DNA of 64,000 nucleotides from assembly GCA_037367405.1 (NCBI GenBank), contig JAZKJV010003264.1, positions 62,001-126,000 of the forward strand, given 5' to 3'. Below, in pieces: positions 10,184-20,707 of the stretch. The DNA is from Ottelia alismoides. Taxonomy: Eukaryota; Streptophyta; Magnoliopsida; Alismatales; Hydrocharitaceae. The notes beneath the pieces were generated by a model. It saw nothing but the letters and a program-made list of their open reading frames with translations, searched no databases and had not been told where the DNA came from. A program made the translations under genes and the position numbers. Each line of letters begins with the position of its first letter. The stretch's first letter is position 1.

Positions 10184-11232
10184 CAAGGTTCGAATCTCGA
10201 TTTCGATTTCGTTTCGGTCCCCTCCAAAACTGAAATTTCGGTGAAATTTCGGGAAATTTCGACCGTTTCGGTGGAAATGTCGAAAATGACTCAAAAAAGC
10301 CATTTTCGATGTTTTTTTTGGAAATTAAGATCTTCTGAGTTATTACAACAATAAATAGCTTACAAATACACACTTATATCACACATATTGCTTATATATG
10401 CCCCTTAGATCGCACATATCGGTCATATCGGTCAAATCGATGTTAATGTTGATTCTTGACTGATATGTACTAGAAATTAATATCATCCAATCCAAGATCT
10501 TAAAACAACATCTTACAAATGCACACTTATATCACACACATCTCTCATCCATGCGCCTTATATCACCCATATCGGTCATATCAGACATATTGTTGAGCAG
10601 TCTGCTGATAGATACTGTAAATGGAAATCAAAATAACTAAGTTAACAACACTTAGAAGACATCTTTGTTCATAAAATAGAAAAGAATTTTTTATTTAAAA
10701 ATGTAGATAATGATTAATTAAACAATGTTTTGTTCATAGAAATAACCGTCACAGACAAAGTTCGAATGAATTACAGAATTAATTACATACTTACAATAAA
10801 GATGCATCTATTTACGAAGATAAATGACAAACAAATGAAAGGAACAAGCTATATCAAATATATAGAAGCTATAGAGTTTTTTCATCTCCATTGCTTAAAC
10901 CCAAAGGGGAAGAAGCTCCCCAAGTTGAATAATCGATATATGTACCATCTTGTCTCAATATACCATGTATCCATGAATTTCAACCGAAATGGGTCGATAT
11001 GTCGAAATATCACCGAAATTTCGGTCGAAATCCAGGAAATTTTGTACTGAGATCCATGAATTTCAATCGAAATGGGTCGAAATGGATCGAAATGTCGAAA
11101 TATCACCGAAATTTCGGTCGAAATCCGGGAAATCGATATATATATATATATAGGAGTTTCGATACCCATGACCTCTCAACGAAACCAATTTTGGTGAAAT
11201 TTCACCGAAATTTTGCGAAATTTCATTCCATG
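10184..11232. mobile_element. Non-autonomous hAT element with GAAATTTCG arrays (1,049 bp)
   Basis: Inserted in the RNase H region of copia B. Comparison with F (around 48838-48890) gives the empty site. The ends are CAAGGTTCGAAT and, on the other strand, CATGGAATGAAAT. The 8-bp duplications are CCTGGGTT (10176-10183) and CATGGGTT (11233-11240), with one mismatch. Subterminal DNA on both sides is packed with GAAATTTCGGT/ACCGAAATTTC-type repeats (10190-10275 and 10975-11225). The two right-hand blocks at about 10974 and 11048 are themselves a tandem duplication of about 70 bp. The middle is AT-rich with no transposase. Its superfamily is assigned from the 8-bp TSD and from ends resembling the hAT at 50423. 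Confidence 0.82.
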
Positions 11233-11240
11233 CATGGGTT

Positions 11241-12040
11241 GCTCCATAAACTGGCTGACTCTACTAACAACAAAAGATATATCATGCTTGGTGATAGTAA
11301 CATACAACAACTTCCCTACTAGCTCTTTGTACCGTATCTTATCCACCTCTCAGAGTCATCGTCATAAAGCCTAGTATTGGGATCTATTGGAGTAGTAGCA
11401 GGTCTACATCCTGTCATGCCTGTCTCAGATAGGAGGTCAGTGACATACTTCCTTTGCATTATTACCGTATCGCAAACTCTAGGCCAAGAAAATAACGCAG
11501 CTACCAAGGTCCTTGGTCACAAATTGTTGTCCAAGAAAATCCTTAGCAGCCTGAATGCCCTGTTCATCGCTGCCTGTAACAATAATATCATCAACATCGA
11601 CCGGAATAGCAACAATACCTCTATGGGTTCTCTTAACAAAAAGAGAATGATCTGTAGTAGATCTGACAAACCCATGTCGTTCAATCAACTCTAAGAGATT
11701 CTGAAACCAAGCCCTCAGACTCTGCTTAAGGCCATATATAGCCTTGTGAAGTCTGCACACCATACAATACTCCCCATCAACAACAAACCCTGGTGGTTGC
11801 TGCATGTAGACTTCCTCTTGCAAGTCCCCATACAAAAAGGCATTCTTGACATCTAATTGGAAAAGCGACCAATCACGCACTACATCAACAACAATAAGAA
11901 TCCGCAGCGCAGAATGATGCACAACCGGAGAAAAAGTGTCCTGATAATCCACTCCACAGGTTTGGGTAAACCCACGAGCAACCAATCGGGCCTTATATCT
12001 GTCCACAGTACCATCCGCACGGTGTTTCAATGTAAACATC
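11241..12040 (-). pseudogene. Reverse transcriptase of copia B
   Basis: The longest frame, 11479-12039, encodes the copia RT core: [53 protein letters not shown] and a catalytic VDVDDIIVTG. The usual tyrosine before VDD is replaced. The frame breaks at about 11479 (CVIFLA) and resumes as the MTGCRPATTPIDPNTRLYDDD segment at 11319-11420. It would have copied element RNA into DNA inside cytoplasmic particles. Disruption makes it a pseudogene. Confidence 0.85.
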
Positions 12041-13770
12041 CATTTGCTGCCAACAACAAATGCACCATGAGGAGCATGTACAACACTCTACATACCACGA
12101 GACTGTAACGCCACCATCTCCTCCTCCATAACTAGACGCCACTGGCTACTCTACAATGCCTCCTGATATGATCGTGGTATCTCAACAGCCGAAAGACCCA
12201 CAACAAACTTCTGAAAGTCCTCGGAGAGTCATGCCAGAGAGACATGGGAAGCAAGAGGATATATAGTGCATGCACGCCTCTTCTTCAGTAATGCATTAGG
12301 GACATCCAGGTCCTCATCTTCCTCAGTAGTGGGGACTGAATCATCTACAATATCCTGCACCTCAAGCTGCATACGCAAATCACCAGTGCCATCAGTAAAA
12401 CTCAAATGCTCAGAACATACCAGGGGTTGCTGGATGATGGAGGGGACACAAGAGCACGAGGTCGACGCTGGTAAACCTGTGGAAAGAAAGTAGGTGTGAC
12501 AGGTGGTGGAGGTGGTGGTGGAGGTGTTGGTGGCGATGATGGAGGAGGTGGTGGTGGACCTGGTGGTGGTGTAGTGGAGCCTGGAGTAGACGAACTCGGA
12601 GATAGAAGCATAAATACCTCTCCTCCATTCTCCGAAGGAACGAGCTTGTCACATGTAGGAGAGAAATACATAATAGACTCAAAGAAGGTGACATCAACAC
12701 TAACATAATACCTTCGTTGAACAAGGTCAAAGCAACAATATCCTTTCTGGGTCTTGCAATACCCAACAAACACACACTTGACAACTCCAAGAGAGAGCTT
12801 GTCAAGACCTGGGGACATCTGATGAACAAAAGAAACAGACCCAAAAACTCGAGGCGTAAGAGAGAAAAGATCCGTCTCGGGAAAAACGACCGAGAATGAA
12901 ATCTTCTCTCCTAGGATGGATGAGGGCATGCGATTCACCAGGTAACAAGCAGTAAGAACCGCATCCCCAATACGAATGAGGAGCATGGCTCTGGATCAAG
13001 AGAGTCCTGGTAATATCCAAAAGGTGGCGATGCTTTCGTTCAGCTACCCCATTCTGTTGAGATGTATATGCACATGATGTTTGATACACAATACCATCGG
13101 CGGAATTGAGAGAATTGAGTACTGCAAAATTCTAGAGCATAATCTAAACGAATATACTTGACATTTGCCGGAAAAACATTCCTTATTTCATTAATAAAAG
13201 ACTGAATAACATGACTAGCATCGAACTTGTCCTTAAGAAGAAAGACCCAAGACAATCTAGAGAACTCATCAACACCAACAAGATAAAACCTATGTCCCTG
13301 ATTGTCTGGGACACGACTTGGACCCCAAATATCAAAATGAATTAACTCGAACATATTATGACAACTTCGAAACTGATGAGTCTGGAATGTTGACCGATGA
13401 TGCTTCCCAAGCTTGCAGGCCTCACACTGAAGAGTGTGCGAGGAGAGATCTGTGGAAGAACATGACACAACTTTTGTAGAGGAAGATGACTAAATCGAAG
13501 GTGCCACACATAGGGAGAAACAGATCCATTGCGAAGAGAAGAAACACTAGCATATGGAGATTGCACTAGTCTGTAGAGACCTCCTTGCTCACGGCCATAT
13601 CCAATCACCCTGCCCGTAAAAATGTCCTGAAACACAAGAGCAGATAGGTCAAATACGGCACGATAATGTAAATCCTTAGTGATTTGACTAATGGATAGTA
13701 AATTCATAGAAAATTCAGGAGCATAAATAACATTTTGAAGTCGCATTGTCGGGGCTAACTGCACCTCCCC
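12041..13770 (-). pseudogene. Integrase and proline-rich linker of copia B
   Basis: On the minus strand: the GAG-pre-integrase zinc region (13342-13764; WHLRFSHLPLQKL and a CxxC pair); the integrase core with FDIWGPSRVPDNQG, a DEFSRLSWVFLL segment and the second acidic region altered to RLDYALEF; then QQNGVAERKHRHLLD with the catalytic glutamate; then the C-terminal GDAVLTACYLVNRMPSS...VFVGY segment (12402-12986). A linker of mostly prolines (about 12490-12600) joins integrase to RT, as is usual in this family. Frameshifts occur at about 12990 and 13080. Confidence 0.85.
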
Positions 13771-13774
13771 TGAC

Positions 13775-14040
13775 CAGTGATAGGATAGTGTATCCCATCA
13801 GCTATCACTACGATCTCCCTGATTGAGTCGGTCTGTAGATACTAAACTGTCCTCTTTCACCACAGAGATGATGGGAAGCTCCAGAATCCATAATCCATTC
13901 TGATAAATCTACCCTGTAACAGCTAGTAAGAGCATATGCTATACCTGACGTGGATGCAGATGCTGTGGCAGCTACCTCTGAGGATCTTGAGGGAGAACTG
14001 GTTGAACCGGGAGCAGACATAATCTCTCTGAGCCACGCTA
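13775..14040 (-). pseudogene. Aspartic protease region of copia B
   Basis: The frame 13808-14020 contains WIMDSGASHHLCG, the catalytic DSG triad of the copia protease that cleaves the polyprotein. B is the only one of the four copias compared here that still has serine in this motif (D and E read DFG, F reads DLG). Upstream is a Ser/Thr/Ala-rich linker. The frame stops at about 13808 before the rest of the domain. Confidence 0.8.
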
Positions 14041-14920
14041 CAAGTTCATTAAATCTCTGATCAGAAGCAGACGACAGACCACCAACCCGCTGAGTTTGCT
14101 CTGCAACACGTGCTGAAACAAGAAACCCATGCCTGGAATAACATGTTTCCTCAGAATGGCCTGATCTGTGGCAGTAACACTGCTGACGGGGTCGACCACC
14201 TCCTCCCCTACCACGATTAGGCCCCCTTTACCACGATGTGGTGTAGAGCCTCCCCTACCACGAGATGCAGCCACGACTGAAGATGTATGAGACTGCAAGT
14301 ATCCACCGGAGGATATAGAGAGCCTACTCAATCTATGATATGTCCTCCATTGGAGGTATGGTGGCATCAGTAAGAATCTAGGCTCTAGCAGCATCGTACT
14401 CAGGATCAAGAGCCGCTAGAAAGACCCCAGTTATCACAGAATCTCTGTAAGCCTTGAGCTGCTCCGGCGTAGTAGTCAAGGGAATGTAACCATGGAGCTT
14501 CTCGAACATACCCCTTAAAGAAGTGTATAGGGTATGGAGGGGGCGACCATTCTACTTCGATGTGAAGATATCGTGCTGAAGCTGCAGTATCTTCGACTCA
14601 TTCTTCGTCGGAGAGTATGTCGGCAAGAATGTCCCACACAACCTTTGCAATTGGCTGACTCAATGTATCTTTAGCTATCTCTGTGGACACGGATCCAGAT
14701 AGCCACACACATGCATAAGCATCATCTACCTCCCATGAGGCATTTACCCCAGTCTTGTCACTTTGCTCCTCCGTCGTGAGGATGTGTTTCTTGCCATTGC
14801 ATTGCATTAAACTCATGAACTGCATGGCCCACGGTTTATAGTTTGTTCCATCCATCTTGACAATGGGCGCTGGACCTTTGAAGACACCTATGGATGATCA
14901 TCAGCTTTGTTGTTCGACAT
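14041..14920 (-). pseudogene. Gag of copia B
   Basis: Frames at 14598-14855 and 14038-14409 encode the N-terminal capsid-like region (MDGTNYKPWAMQFMSLMQC, VWLSGSVSTEIAKDTLSQP, KVVWDILA) and the R/G-rich, zinc-knuckle end. These match the longer gag frames of F (55668-56213) and D (17074-17868). The start on the minus strand is near 14920 (MSNNKAD-like). Frameshifts at about 14410 and 14600 break it. In its ancestor gag formed the particle shell and bound RNA. Confidence 0.8.
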
Positions 14921-15367
14921 GATGACAACAATCTCCAAGACTGGGTTTGCAATCTGTAATACGACCGTATACACTGACATATATGAAGATGGTTGTGGGT
15001 GTAGACTCATACCACAACCTCTTCCATCCGTTGGAGTCTCTTTTTTGGTAACTAAGGTGATTTTTAAATGTTCAAATCACACCTAGAAACCAAGGAGCAA
15101 CCCTAAGAGGAGACGAAGCCCCACAGACTGCGAGGTCAGAGACGGCAACCATGTCGACAGCGGCCTAGGCAGCCGATCCGGCTGTAGTGGCGGCGGCGAC
15201 GACTTGCTGTTGTCTTACTATGCTGAAGAGTAGGGACGTGCGGCGGCGGCCGGTTGCCCGGAGGAAGAGGGCTGCACGACGGTGGCGGCGCGGACGCACG
15301 AGATGGTTTAGGTGGGGTGAGATTTCTAGGGCACAAGCTCCGGTCTAGGATCGTCGCTTTGATACCA
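14921..15367 (-). other. Untranslated leader and PBS of copia B
   Basis: Leader between gag and the 5' LTR. It includes a GC-rich stretch of GGCGGC repeats at about 15180-15300 (CCGCCG-type on the minus strand). The PBS is next to the LTR: the minus strand reads TGGTATCAAAG from 15367, a one-base variant of the initiator tRNA-Met site. Confidence 0.7.
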
Positions 15368-15519
15368 TGTGAAAAGACGTGAAATGAAAAGTTATCATTC
15401 ATCGTAGCCCTAGAGCCCTCTTATATAGGAGAAAAGCTTGAAGGGAAAAATTACATTAAGTAGACATAAGAAATAAGGAACCCACAAAATAACAATAATG
15501 TGATATAAATATATCAACA
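15368..15519 (-). repeat. 5' LTR of copia B (152 bp)
   Basis: Begins TGTGAAAAGACG and ends TATCAACA. TSD copy agcat follows at 15520-15524. Confidence 0.88.
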
Positions 15520-15524
15520 AGCAT

Positions 15525-15760
15525 GCTGTTGTGGTTCGAAGTGAATAGATGACAACTTACTATCAAAATTGTTTGCTTCCTTAAGGTCAAGATAATACTT
15601 GATAGTAGAAGCCCTTCCGAGAGTCTGGTAAATTCGATGTCTAGATTACACCAAAGTTGATCAAGATCCTTAATAACAATGGCCTTATGGCTTATGTAAG
15701 AAACTTGTGATCTATTGTATTCATGTAATCTCATTACGAGTGTTGGCAATAACATCCATT
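15525..15760 (-). pseudogene. Copia C, reverse-transcriptase C-terminal fragment
   Basis: The minus strand encodes KDLDQLWCNLDIEFTR and EGLLLS, the copia stretch just after the YVDD region, with frameshifts. Reading on across element B (removed at its TSD) leads directly into the MFKEMTGYRRLVGN frame at 9352-9535. C is an old, much-decayed copia of a different family from B. Confidence 0.7.
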
Positions 15761-16614
15761 TATAAAACACGAATTATAGTTTTCACGGGTGTTGTTTAAT
15801 AAAGGATACTGATCTAAAGAAAACCAATGAAAATTGTGAGAGGATTGGTTCGTGAGATGATGGGATGTGACAATAAGGGTACGTAGTTTGATGAAACCTC
15901 AATAACAATGCATGGTTATGGGTTCTTCTGAATCCTAGAAGATCACAGAGATGGTGCCGCCTTATGGTGGAATAGTTGAAGCTCGAAGGTAACGATGATC
16001 GCTAATAATGTTGCCTCAAGGAGAAGCCATGAGTCTCATTAGCAGCGAACCCTCGTGGGAGTCCATGTAATAGCACTAGAAAGATCGACAGTGATCCTAA
16101 AATAAATACGTGAGCTACAAAGTTGGCGACCATGAGGTAACATTTGGCTTTACCCATCCTCTGGCATAACGAGGGAACAACTCTCGAGTTCCATCGAGGT
16201 CCCTGCGATTTATGAGGGTGGGATGCATTAACTAGAGGAAGAGAATCATTCCTATAACAAGTGAGATGAAGAGGGGAGATAGCGAGAGGAGAGGGAAAGG
16301 TTGTGTAATGAAGAAAGAGAGGAAGATGACGTGGGCGATGACCTTTGATGAAATGGATGATAGGGGAGAGGGATGTGTGGTATGTCGTACGTCGGAGGTG
16401 GCATTTGGGGTGCAAGGGGAGCCTCTCTTTCGATCTCCTCCCTTCATCCGATGCTTTTGTCAGGAGGTTCGTCATAAAGCCCTTGATTGCTATGGTTATA
16501 TTTGTTGTGTTTGTTGTGGGGTGTTTTGGTTATCAATGATATGATAACAAGGTTCTCAAGGTTTGGTGACATCAATCCTTAGTGGTTGTGGCCTGCCCTT
16601 TAAGGATTTGCAAA
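15761..16614. other. Unassigned region left of the D nest
   Basis: No recognised gene, LTR or inverted repeat. Long frames at 16002-16544 lie on both strands and have no domain. This region continues at 41889 on the other side of the D insertion (TSD gacat). Confidence 0.35.
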
Positions 16615-16619
16615 GACAT

Positions 16620-16762
16620 TATAGAGATATTTCTAGACCCTGTGTACTCTTATGTTATATTTAGTTTCTTTTTTCCATCTTATGTAATTTACCCATAGGC
16701 TTTCTCTATATAAGAGAGCCTAGGGTTCTCTGGAATAGACAATGAACTTCTTTCTTCCAGCA
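16620..16762 (+). repeat. 5' LTR of copia D (143 bp)
   Basis: TATAGAGATATTTC...TTCTTCCAGCA. Contains CTCTATATAAGAGAGCC as a TATA-like block. Followed at 16763 by the PBS TGGTATCAGAGCC. Confidence 0.9.
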
Positions 16763-16775
16763 TGGTATCAGAGCC
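16763..16775 (+). other. Primer-binding site of copia D
   Basis: TGGTATCAGAGCC directly after the LTR, complementary to the 3' end of plant initiator tRNA-Met. A CT-rich leader follows (16780-17073). Confidence 0.92.
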
Positions 16776-17073
16776 ACCACCAAAACCCTAGTCGCCCTCC
16801 CCACCACCTCTCTTCTCTCTCCACCCTCGGCGTCGTCCCCCCACCACCCCTCCGCCGTCGCCCCACCCCACTCCCCTCTCCTCCTCCGCCGCCCCCTCCC
16901 TCCCTCTTTCTCGCCGCCGACCCCCTCCCTCCTCTTTCTCACCGCCCGCCGCTGCCACCCACCTCCCCTCCCTCTCCTATGGATTTGAGTGCATAAGTCT
17001 ACATATGCACTCAAATCCTCAGATGTTTATGTCGACATTTGATTCTTAACCTACAAACCCTAGTTCTTCTTCT

Positions 17074-18058
17074 ATGGCAACCATGTCAGAAAACAAGGTC
17101 GACATGCTCTCCATAGGCGCTTTTAAAGGTTCAGTGCCCATTGTCAAGGATGGGAGGGACTATGGGACGAACTACGAGCTTTGGGCTATGCAGTTCATGA
17201 GTCTCATAAAGTCCAATGGTAAGAAGCACATTCTTACCGAAGATGGGCCGACAGAGAAAACTGGGTTTATGCCTCATGGGAGGCCGATGATTCGTATACC
17301 AAAGTTTTGGCTTTCAGGCACACTGACGATGGAGATTGCTAATGATGTACTCTATCAGTCCACTGCTAAGGCGATGTGGGACATCCTTGCAGCGACATGC
17401 TCACAGATGCGAAATGAGACTAAGATCCTTCAACTCCAGCGCGGCATATTTACGATGAAGCAGAATGGTAGGCCTCTGCATTCGTTATATACATCCTCGC
17501 GAGGGATGTTTGAGAAGCTCTACAACATCATTCCCCTTGCGACGACTCCCGAGCAGCAGAAGATATTTCAGAATGCTACCATGGTAGAGGTCTTACTAGC
17601 GGCACTTGACCTTGAATATGATGTTGCTCGTTCGCAGATTCTTGCAGATGCCACTATTCCTCCAGTGGAGGAAGTGTACTGCAGGCTCAGTAGAATCACA
17701 TTCCCATCTTCTGCTACTACTCTGCCTCCTTCGGCGATGGCGGCTTCCAGAGGCAGAGGAGCCTCTTCTTTCCGTGGCCGTGGACCTCGTGGTCGAGGGT
17801 GGCCACATTCGTCAACCCTGCACATTCTGTCATTGCCCAGGTCATACGGAGGAGACATGCTATTCTAAGCATGGGTTTCCAGCATCGGTGCAGGTAGCCA
17901 AGCATTTTGCATCTCCACAGACATCTACTTCAGACCAGTGGTTTGAGGATCTTGTTGCCAGGATGCGAGATATCATGCCTCCTGCCTCTATTGACTCTCC
18001 GGGAGGCTCCTCAGACGTAGCTGCTTCAGCTTCTGCTAGTACGTCAGCCACCGCCTAG
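17074..18058 (+). pseudogene. Gag of copia D
   Basis: The first frame (17074-17868) starts MATMSENKVDMLS and carries the UBN2/Retrotran-gag-like region: NYELWAMQFMSLI, WLSGTLTMEIANDVLYQS, KAMWDILAATCS, LAALDLEYDV. An RGRGASSFRGRG basic stretch follows. A frameshift near 17800 moves the sequence to the frame ending at 18058, which holds the zinc knuckle CTFCHCPGHTEETC (CX2CX4HX4C) and an A/S-rich linker. In the intact ancestor it packaged element RNA. The start follows the CT-rich leader and PBS. Confidence 0.88.
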
Positions 18059-18695
18059 CATCTCAGTAGTGCTTATGCCCTTCCTGTCATGGATCTGATG
18101 TTTCAGATTGGATTATGGACTTTGGAGCGACACATCATCTTTGTCGAGACAAAGATAAGTTTACATCATATAGGGAGGTTCCACCGGGCGATCTGTAGTA
18201 ATAGCAGATGGGACCCATTCCACAATCGTTGGACATGAGGAGATCAGTTTGACACCCTCTATGCGTCTCCAGAATGTCTTGCATGCTCCAGATTTTTTGA
18301 TGAATTTATTATCTATCAGTCATATTACGAATGATTTGAACTGTCGAGCTATTTTTGATCCATCGTCTCTTGTTTTTCAGGACATTCTTACGGGCATGGT
18401 GATTGGCTGTGGCTGTGAGCAGGATGGTCTCTGTCGTTTGTTCCGAGCTCCCTATGCTGGTGTCTTGTCTCAGTCCAATGGACCAGTCTCTCCCATTCAC
18501 ATGGCATCTACGATTTGGTCACCTCCCTCTTCAAAAGATGCGTCATATCCTACCCCAGATTTTATCGGGGTCTTCTTTCCAGTGTGAAGCGTGTCAGCTG
18601 GGAAAGCATCGCAAATCTACTTTCCCTAGTTGTCAGTCTCGGAGCAGTAGCTCCCCTTTTGAATTATTTTCATGTTGACATTTGGGGTCCGAGTC
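18059..18695 (+). pseudogene. Protease and GAG-pre-integrase region of copia D
   Basis: At about 18109 the frame reads WIMDFGATHHLC. The catalytic DSG/DTG of the copia protease is changed to DFG, as also in element E. Frame 18249-18587 continues with MRLQNVLHAPDFLMNLLSIS and QDILTGMVIGCGCEQDGL. The zinc-binding pre-integrase segment follows, with CEACQLGKHRKS at about 18585-18620. Several frameshifts are present. The sequence then enters the integrase N-terminus (HVDIWGPS) and is broken by an insert at 18696. Confidence 0.82.
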
Positions 18696-18950
18696 AGCAA
18701 GGGACTAGTGCGAAGTCCACTAAGGAGAAGAAAGAAGTCGTGTTGCAATACAGGCCGAAGCCTGTATTGTATTCCAGGTTGGGGGCATCCTGACTTCCTG
18801 CACCTGACACCAGAAAGCAGGAAAGAGAGAGGAACTAGTATGTTGATGGGTCACCCTCCGAGTCAATAGCTAAAGCCATTCCACCAGCCTTCCTAACGCG
18901 AAAGAGAAAACCATACCGAACCTACTTAGTAGTCCCAGAGTTCTCAGATG
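18696..18950. other. Foreign insert (about 255 bp) inside the copia D integrase
   Basis: Alignment with copia E (about 21880-21910, reverse strand) shows that D should run straight from the WGPS codons to PDHQG. Instead about 255 bp of unrelated sequence intervene. It has no LTR, no terminal inverted repeat, no clear target duplication and no poly-A. It contains a short palindrome, AGGCCGAAGCCT, at about 18752. It may be filler DNA from break repair, possibly of organellar or other genomic origin. The source is not identified. Confidence 0.65.
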
Positions 18951-19123
18951 TCCCTGATCACTAGGGGACGCATGTTTTATCTAGTTGTGGTTGATGATTT
19001 TTCTCATTTGTCATGGGTGTTTTTGTTGAAGAATAAATCTGAAGCAGGGGGTGTGATCAAAACTCTTATAAATGAAGTGCATAATGTTTTTTCGTCTACT
19101 GTGAAAATTTTGCGTACGGATAA
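18951..19123 (+). pseudogene. Integrase core fragment of copia D
   Basis: After the foreign insert the frame resumes (MFYLVVVDDFSHLSWVFLL, GVIKTLINEVHNVFSS, KILRTDN). This carries the second aspartate of the integrase DDE triad. One CAG codon is now TAG near 18962. It ends abruptly at 19123, where element E is inserted. The following part of the domain, with the catalytic glutamate, was lost together with the 5' end of E. Confidence 0.83.
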
Positions 19124-19271
19124 TGTTGGAAGAAATGAAAGAGAGAACTTGTTTATTCCAGGGAATCCTAGGCTCTCTTATATAGAGGAAGCCTATGGGT
19201 AAATTACATAAGATGGAACAACGAAAATAAGCATGACACATGATTACATAAATACTAGAAATATCTCTACA
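19124..19271 (-). repeat. 3' LTR of copia E (148 bp)
   Basis: TGTTGGAAGAAATG...ATATCTCTACA. It is closest to the LTRs of mini-element A. The D sequence before it ends GATAA (possible TSD copy), but the partner was deleted. Confidence 0.87.
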
Positions 19272-19279
19272 CTCCCCCC

Positions 19280-19974
19280 TCAAGATGGAGCATAGATGTC
19301 AATCATGCTCAACTTGGAAGAACATTTCTGAAACAACCCTCTAAACAACGACTTAGTAAAAATATCTGCAGTCTGCTCTCCTGAACTAACATGGAAAGTA
19401 GAAATCAACCCCTTCTGAATCATATCCCTGGTATAGTGGCAATCTACCTCAATATGCTTCGTCCTTTCATGAAATGCATGATTATTAGCAACAAATAATG
19501 CTGCTTGATTGTCACATTGTAACTGCATGGGTAATGGCACATCTATATGCATATATGCTAATACGCTCGAACCCACATCATCTCCGTACTTGCCTGTGCC
19601 ATGGCTCTGTACTCAGATTCAGCACTAGATCTAGCCACCACTGTCTGTTTCTTGCTTTTTCAAGAAACTAAGGAGCTGTCAACAAATACTGCAAAACCTG
19701 AGGTAGATTTTCGGTCTCCAGGACATCCTGCATAATCCGCATCAGCACATGCAGAGATAGAAAGATTTGTTTCTTTCCTGAACAACAATCCTGCACCCGG
19801 AGACGACTTTAGATATCTTAATATCATATATACAGCATCCATGTGTATCTGTCTGGGATGTTTCATGAACTGACTCACCCGACTAACTGCAAAAGCAATG
19901 TCAGGTATGGTGATAGTAATATAGAGAAGTTTCTCTATATCTTCTTTTGTCAACTTCCTCTGTATCATCTCCAT
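19280..19974 (-). pseudogene. RNase H region of copia E
   Basis: Two frames (19660-19974 and 19280-19576) carry the joining segment (LYITITIPDIAFAVSRVSQFM), ADADYAGCPGDRKSTSGF, LQCDNQAALFVANN and the tail HIEVDCHYTRDMIQKG with the DIFTKSL block. A frameshift near 19650 separates them, and the residues around KKQTVVARSS fall in another frame. It would degrade the RNA strand of the RNA-DNA hybrid during element replication. It lies directly upstream of the PPT and LTR. Confidence 0.85.
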
Positions 19975-20011
19975 ATAGCTTCATACTCGGATCCATGGGA
20001 GTAGTTGAGGG

Positions 20012-20707
20012 TCAACACCTGATCATACCCGTCTCAACAAGCATATCTGTAATATATTTCCTTTGGGTCATCACAAGACCTTGCGCATTCCTCTCAAATT
20101 CCAATCCCAGAAAGTATCGTAGAGTACCAAGATCCTTAGTCACAAACCGATGGCCTAAAAATGCTTTTGCCATCTTTATCCCCTGTATGTCATCTCCCGT
20201 AACAAGTATATCATCAACATATACCATAATAACAACAGTACCTCTGGGAGTCTTCTGGACAAATAAAGAGTGGTCAGCATTTGATCTTATGAACCCTTGC
20301 TTCTGGATGAGATCTGAAAGCTTCTGAAACCATGCCTGTGGACTTTGTTTAAGACCATATATGGCCTTGTGAAGTCTACACACCATATGACACTCCCCCT
20401 CAGCAGCAAACCCCGGAGGCTGCTGCATGTAGACTTCTTCTTGCAGATCTCCATATAAAAAGACATTTTTAACATCAAGCTGGAACAAGGGCCAATCACA
20501 TACCACTGCGACTGACAGAAGAACACGTAGAGTTGAATGATGGGCCACCAGGGAAAAAGTGTCCACATAATTCACGCCATAGGCTCGAGTGAATCCACGA
20601 GCCACTAGTCTTTCTTTGTAGCGATAAAGGCTGCCATCCACATTATATTTTACAGTAAAGACCCATTTACAACTGACCACAGAAGCTCCTGGGGGAGCAG
20701 CAATCAA
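20012..20707 (-). pseudogene. Reverse transcriptase of copia E
   Basis: A 231-codon open stretch covers most of the copia RT domain: [65 protein letters not shown], and the catalytic YVDDILVTG, with both aspartates intact. It ends in the TQRKYITDMLVETGM block. The frame is broken at about 20710 towards the linker and at about 20010 towards RNase H. This is the best-preserved copia RT in the window. It is not functional in context because the polyprotein is interrupted. Confidence 0.87.

Larger units (their letters stand above)
9541..15519 (-). mobile_element. Ty1/copia element B, nearly full length
   Basis: Minus-strand element of about 6 kb, or about 4.9 kb without the hAT derivative it carries. 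LTRs of 150 and 152 bp (9541-9690 and 15368-15519) are about 91% identical by eye. A perfect 5-bp TSD agcat lies at 9536-9540 and 15520-15524. The interior runs, on the minus strand, leader, gag, protease, integrase, RT, RNase H. Stops, frameshifts and a deletion near 9840 make it inactive. It is of the same family as copia F. The short LTRs and length suggest the Ale/Retrofit type (inference). Confidence 0.9.

Noticed and set aside
10184..11232. CRISPR-like regular repeats (GAAATTTCG, also CGCCTC and CCGACTA arrays)
   Set aside because: The units are short, palindromic and irregularly spaced. They are bounded by hAT ends with 8-bp duplications in a plant genome.
12496..12708. Glycine-rich plus-strand frame
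   Set aside because: It is the antisense of the proline-rich linker of copia B and has no independent support.
16002..16544. 157-codon minus-strand frame and overlapping plus-strand frames
   Set aside because: No recognisable domain, no homologue elsewhere in the window and mutually overlapping frames. Considered as a host gene and not supported.
16742..16996. Proline/leucine-rich plus-strand frame
   Set aside because: It begins in the copia D LTR and spans the CT-rich leader and PBS. It is an incidental open frame.
20208..20240. Possibility that copia E could be autonomous because its RT is open
   Set aside because: Its 5' LTR, PBS and gag start are deleted, and integrase and RNase H are broken.
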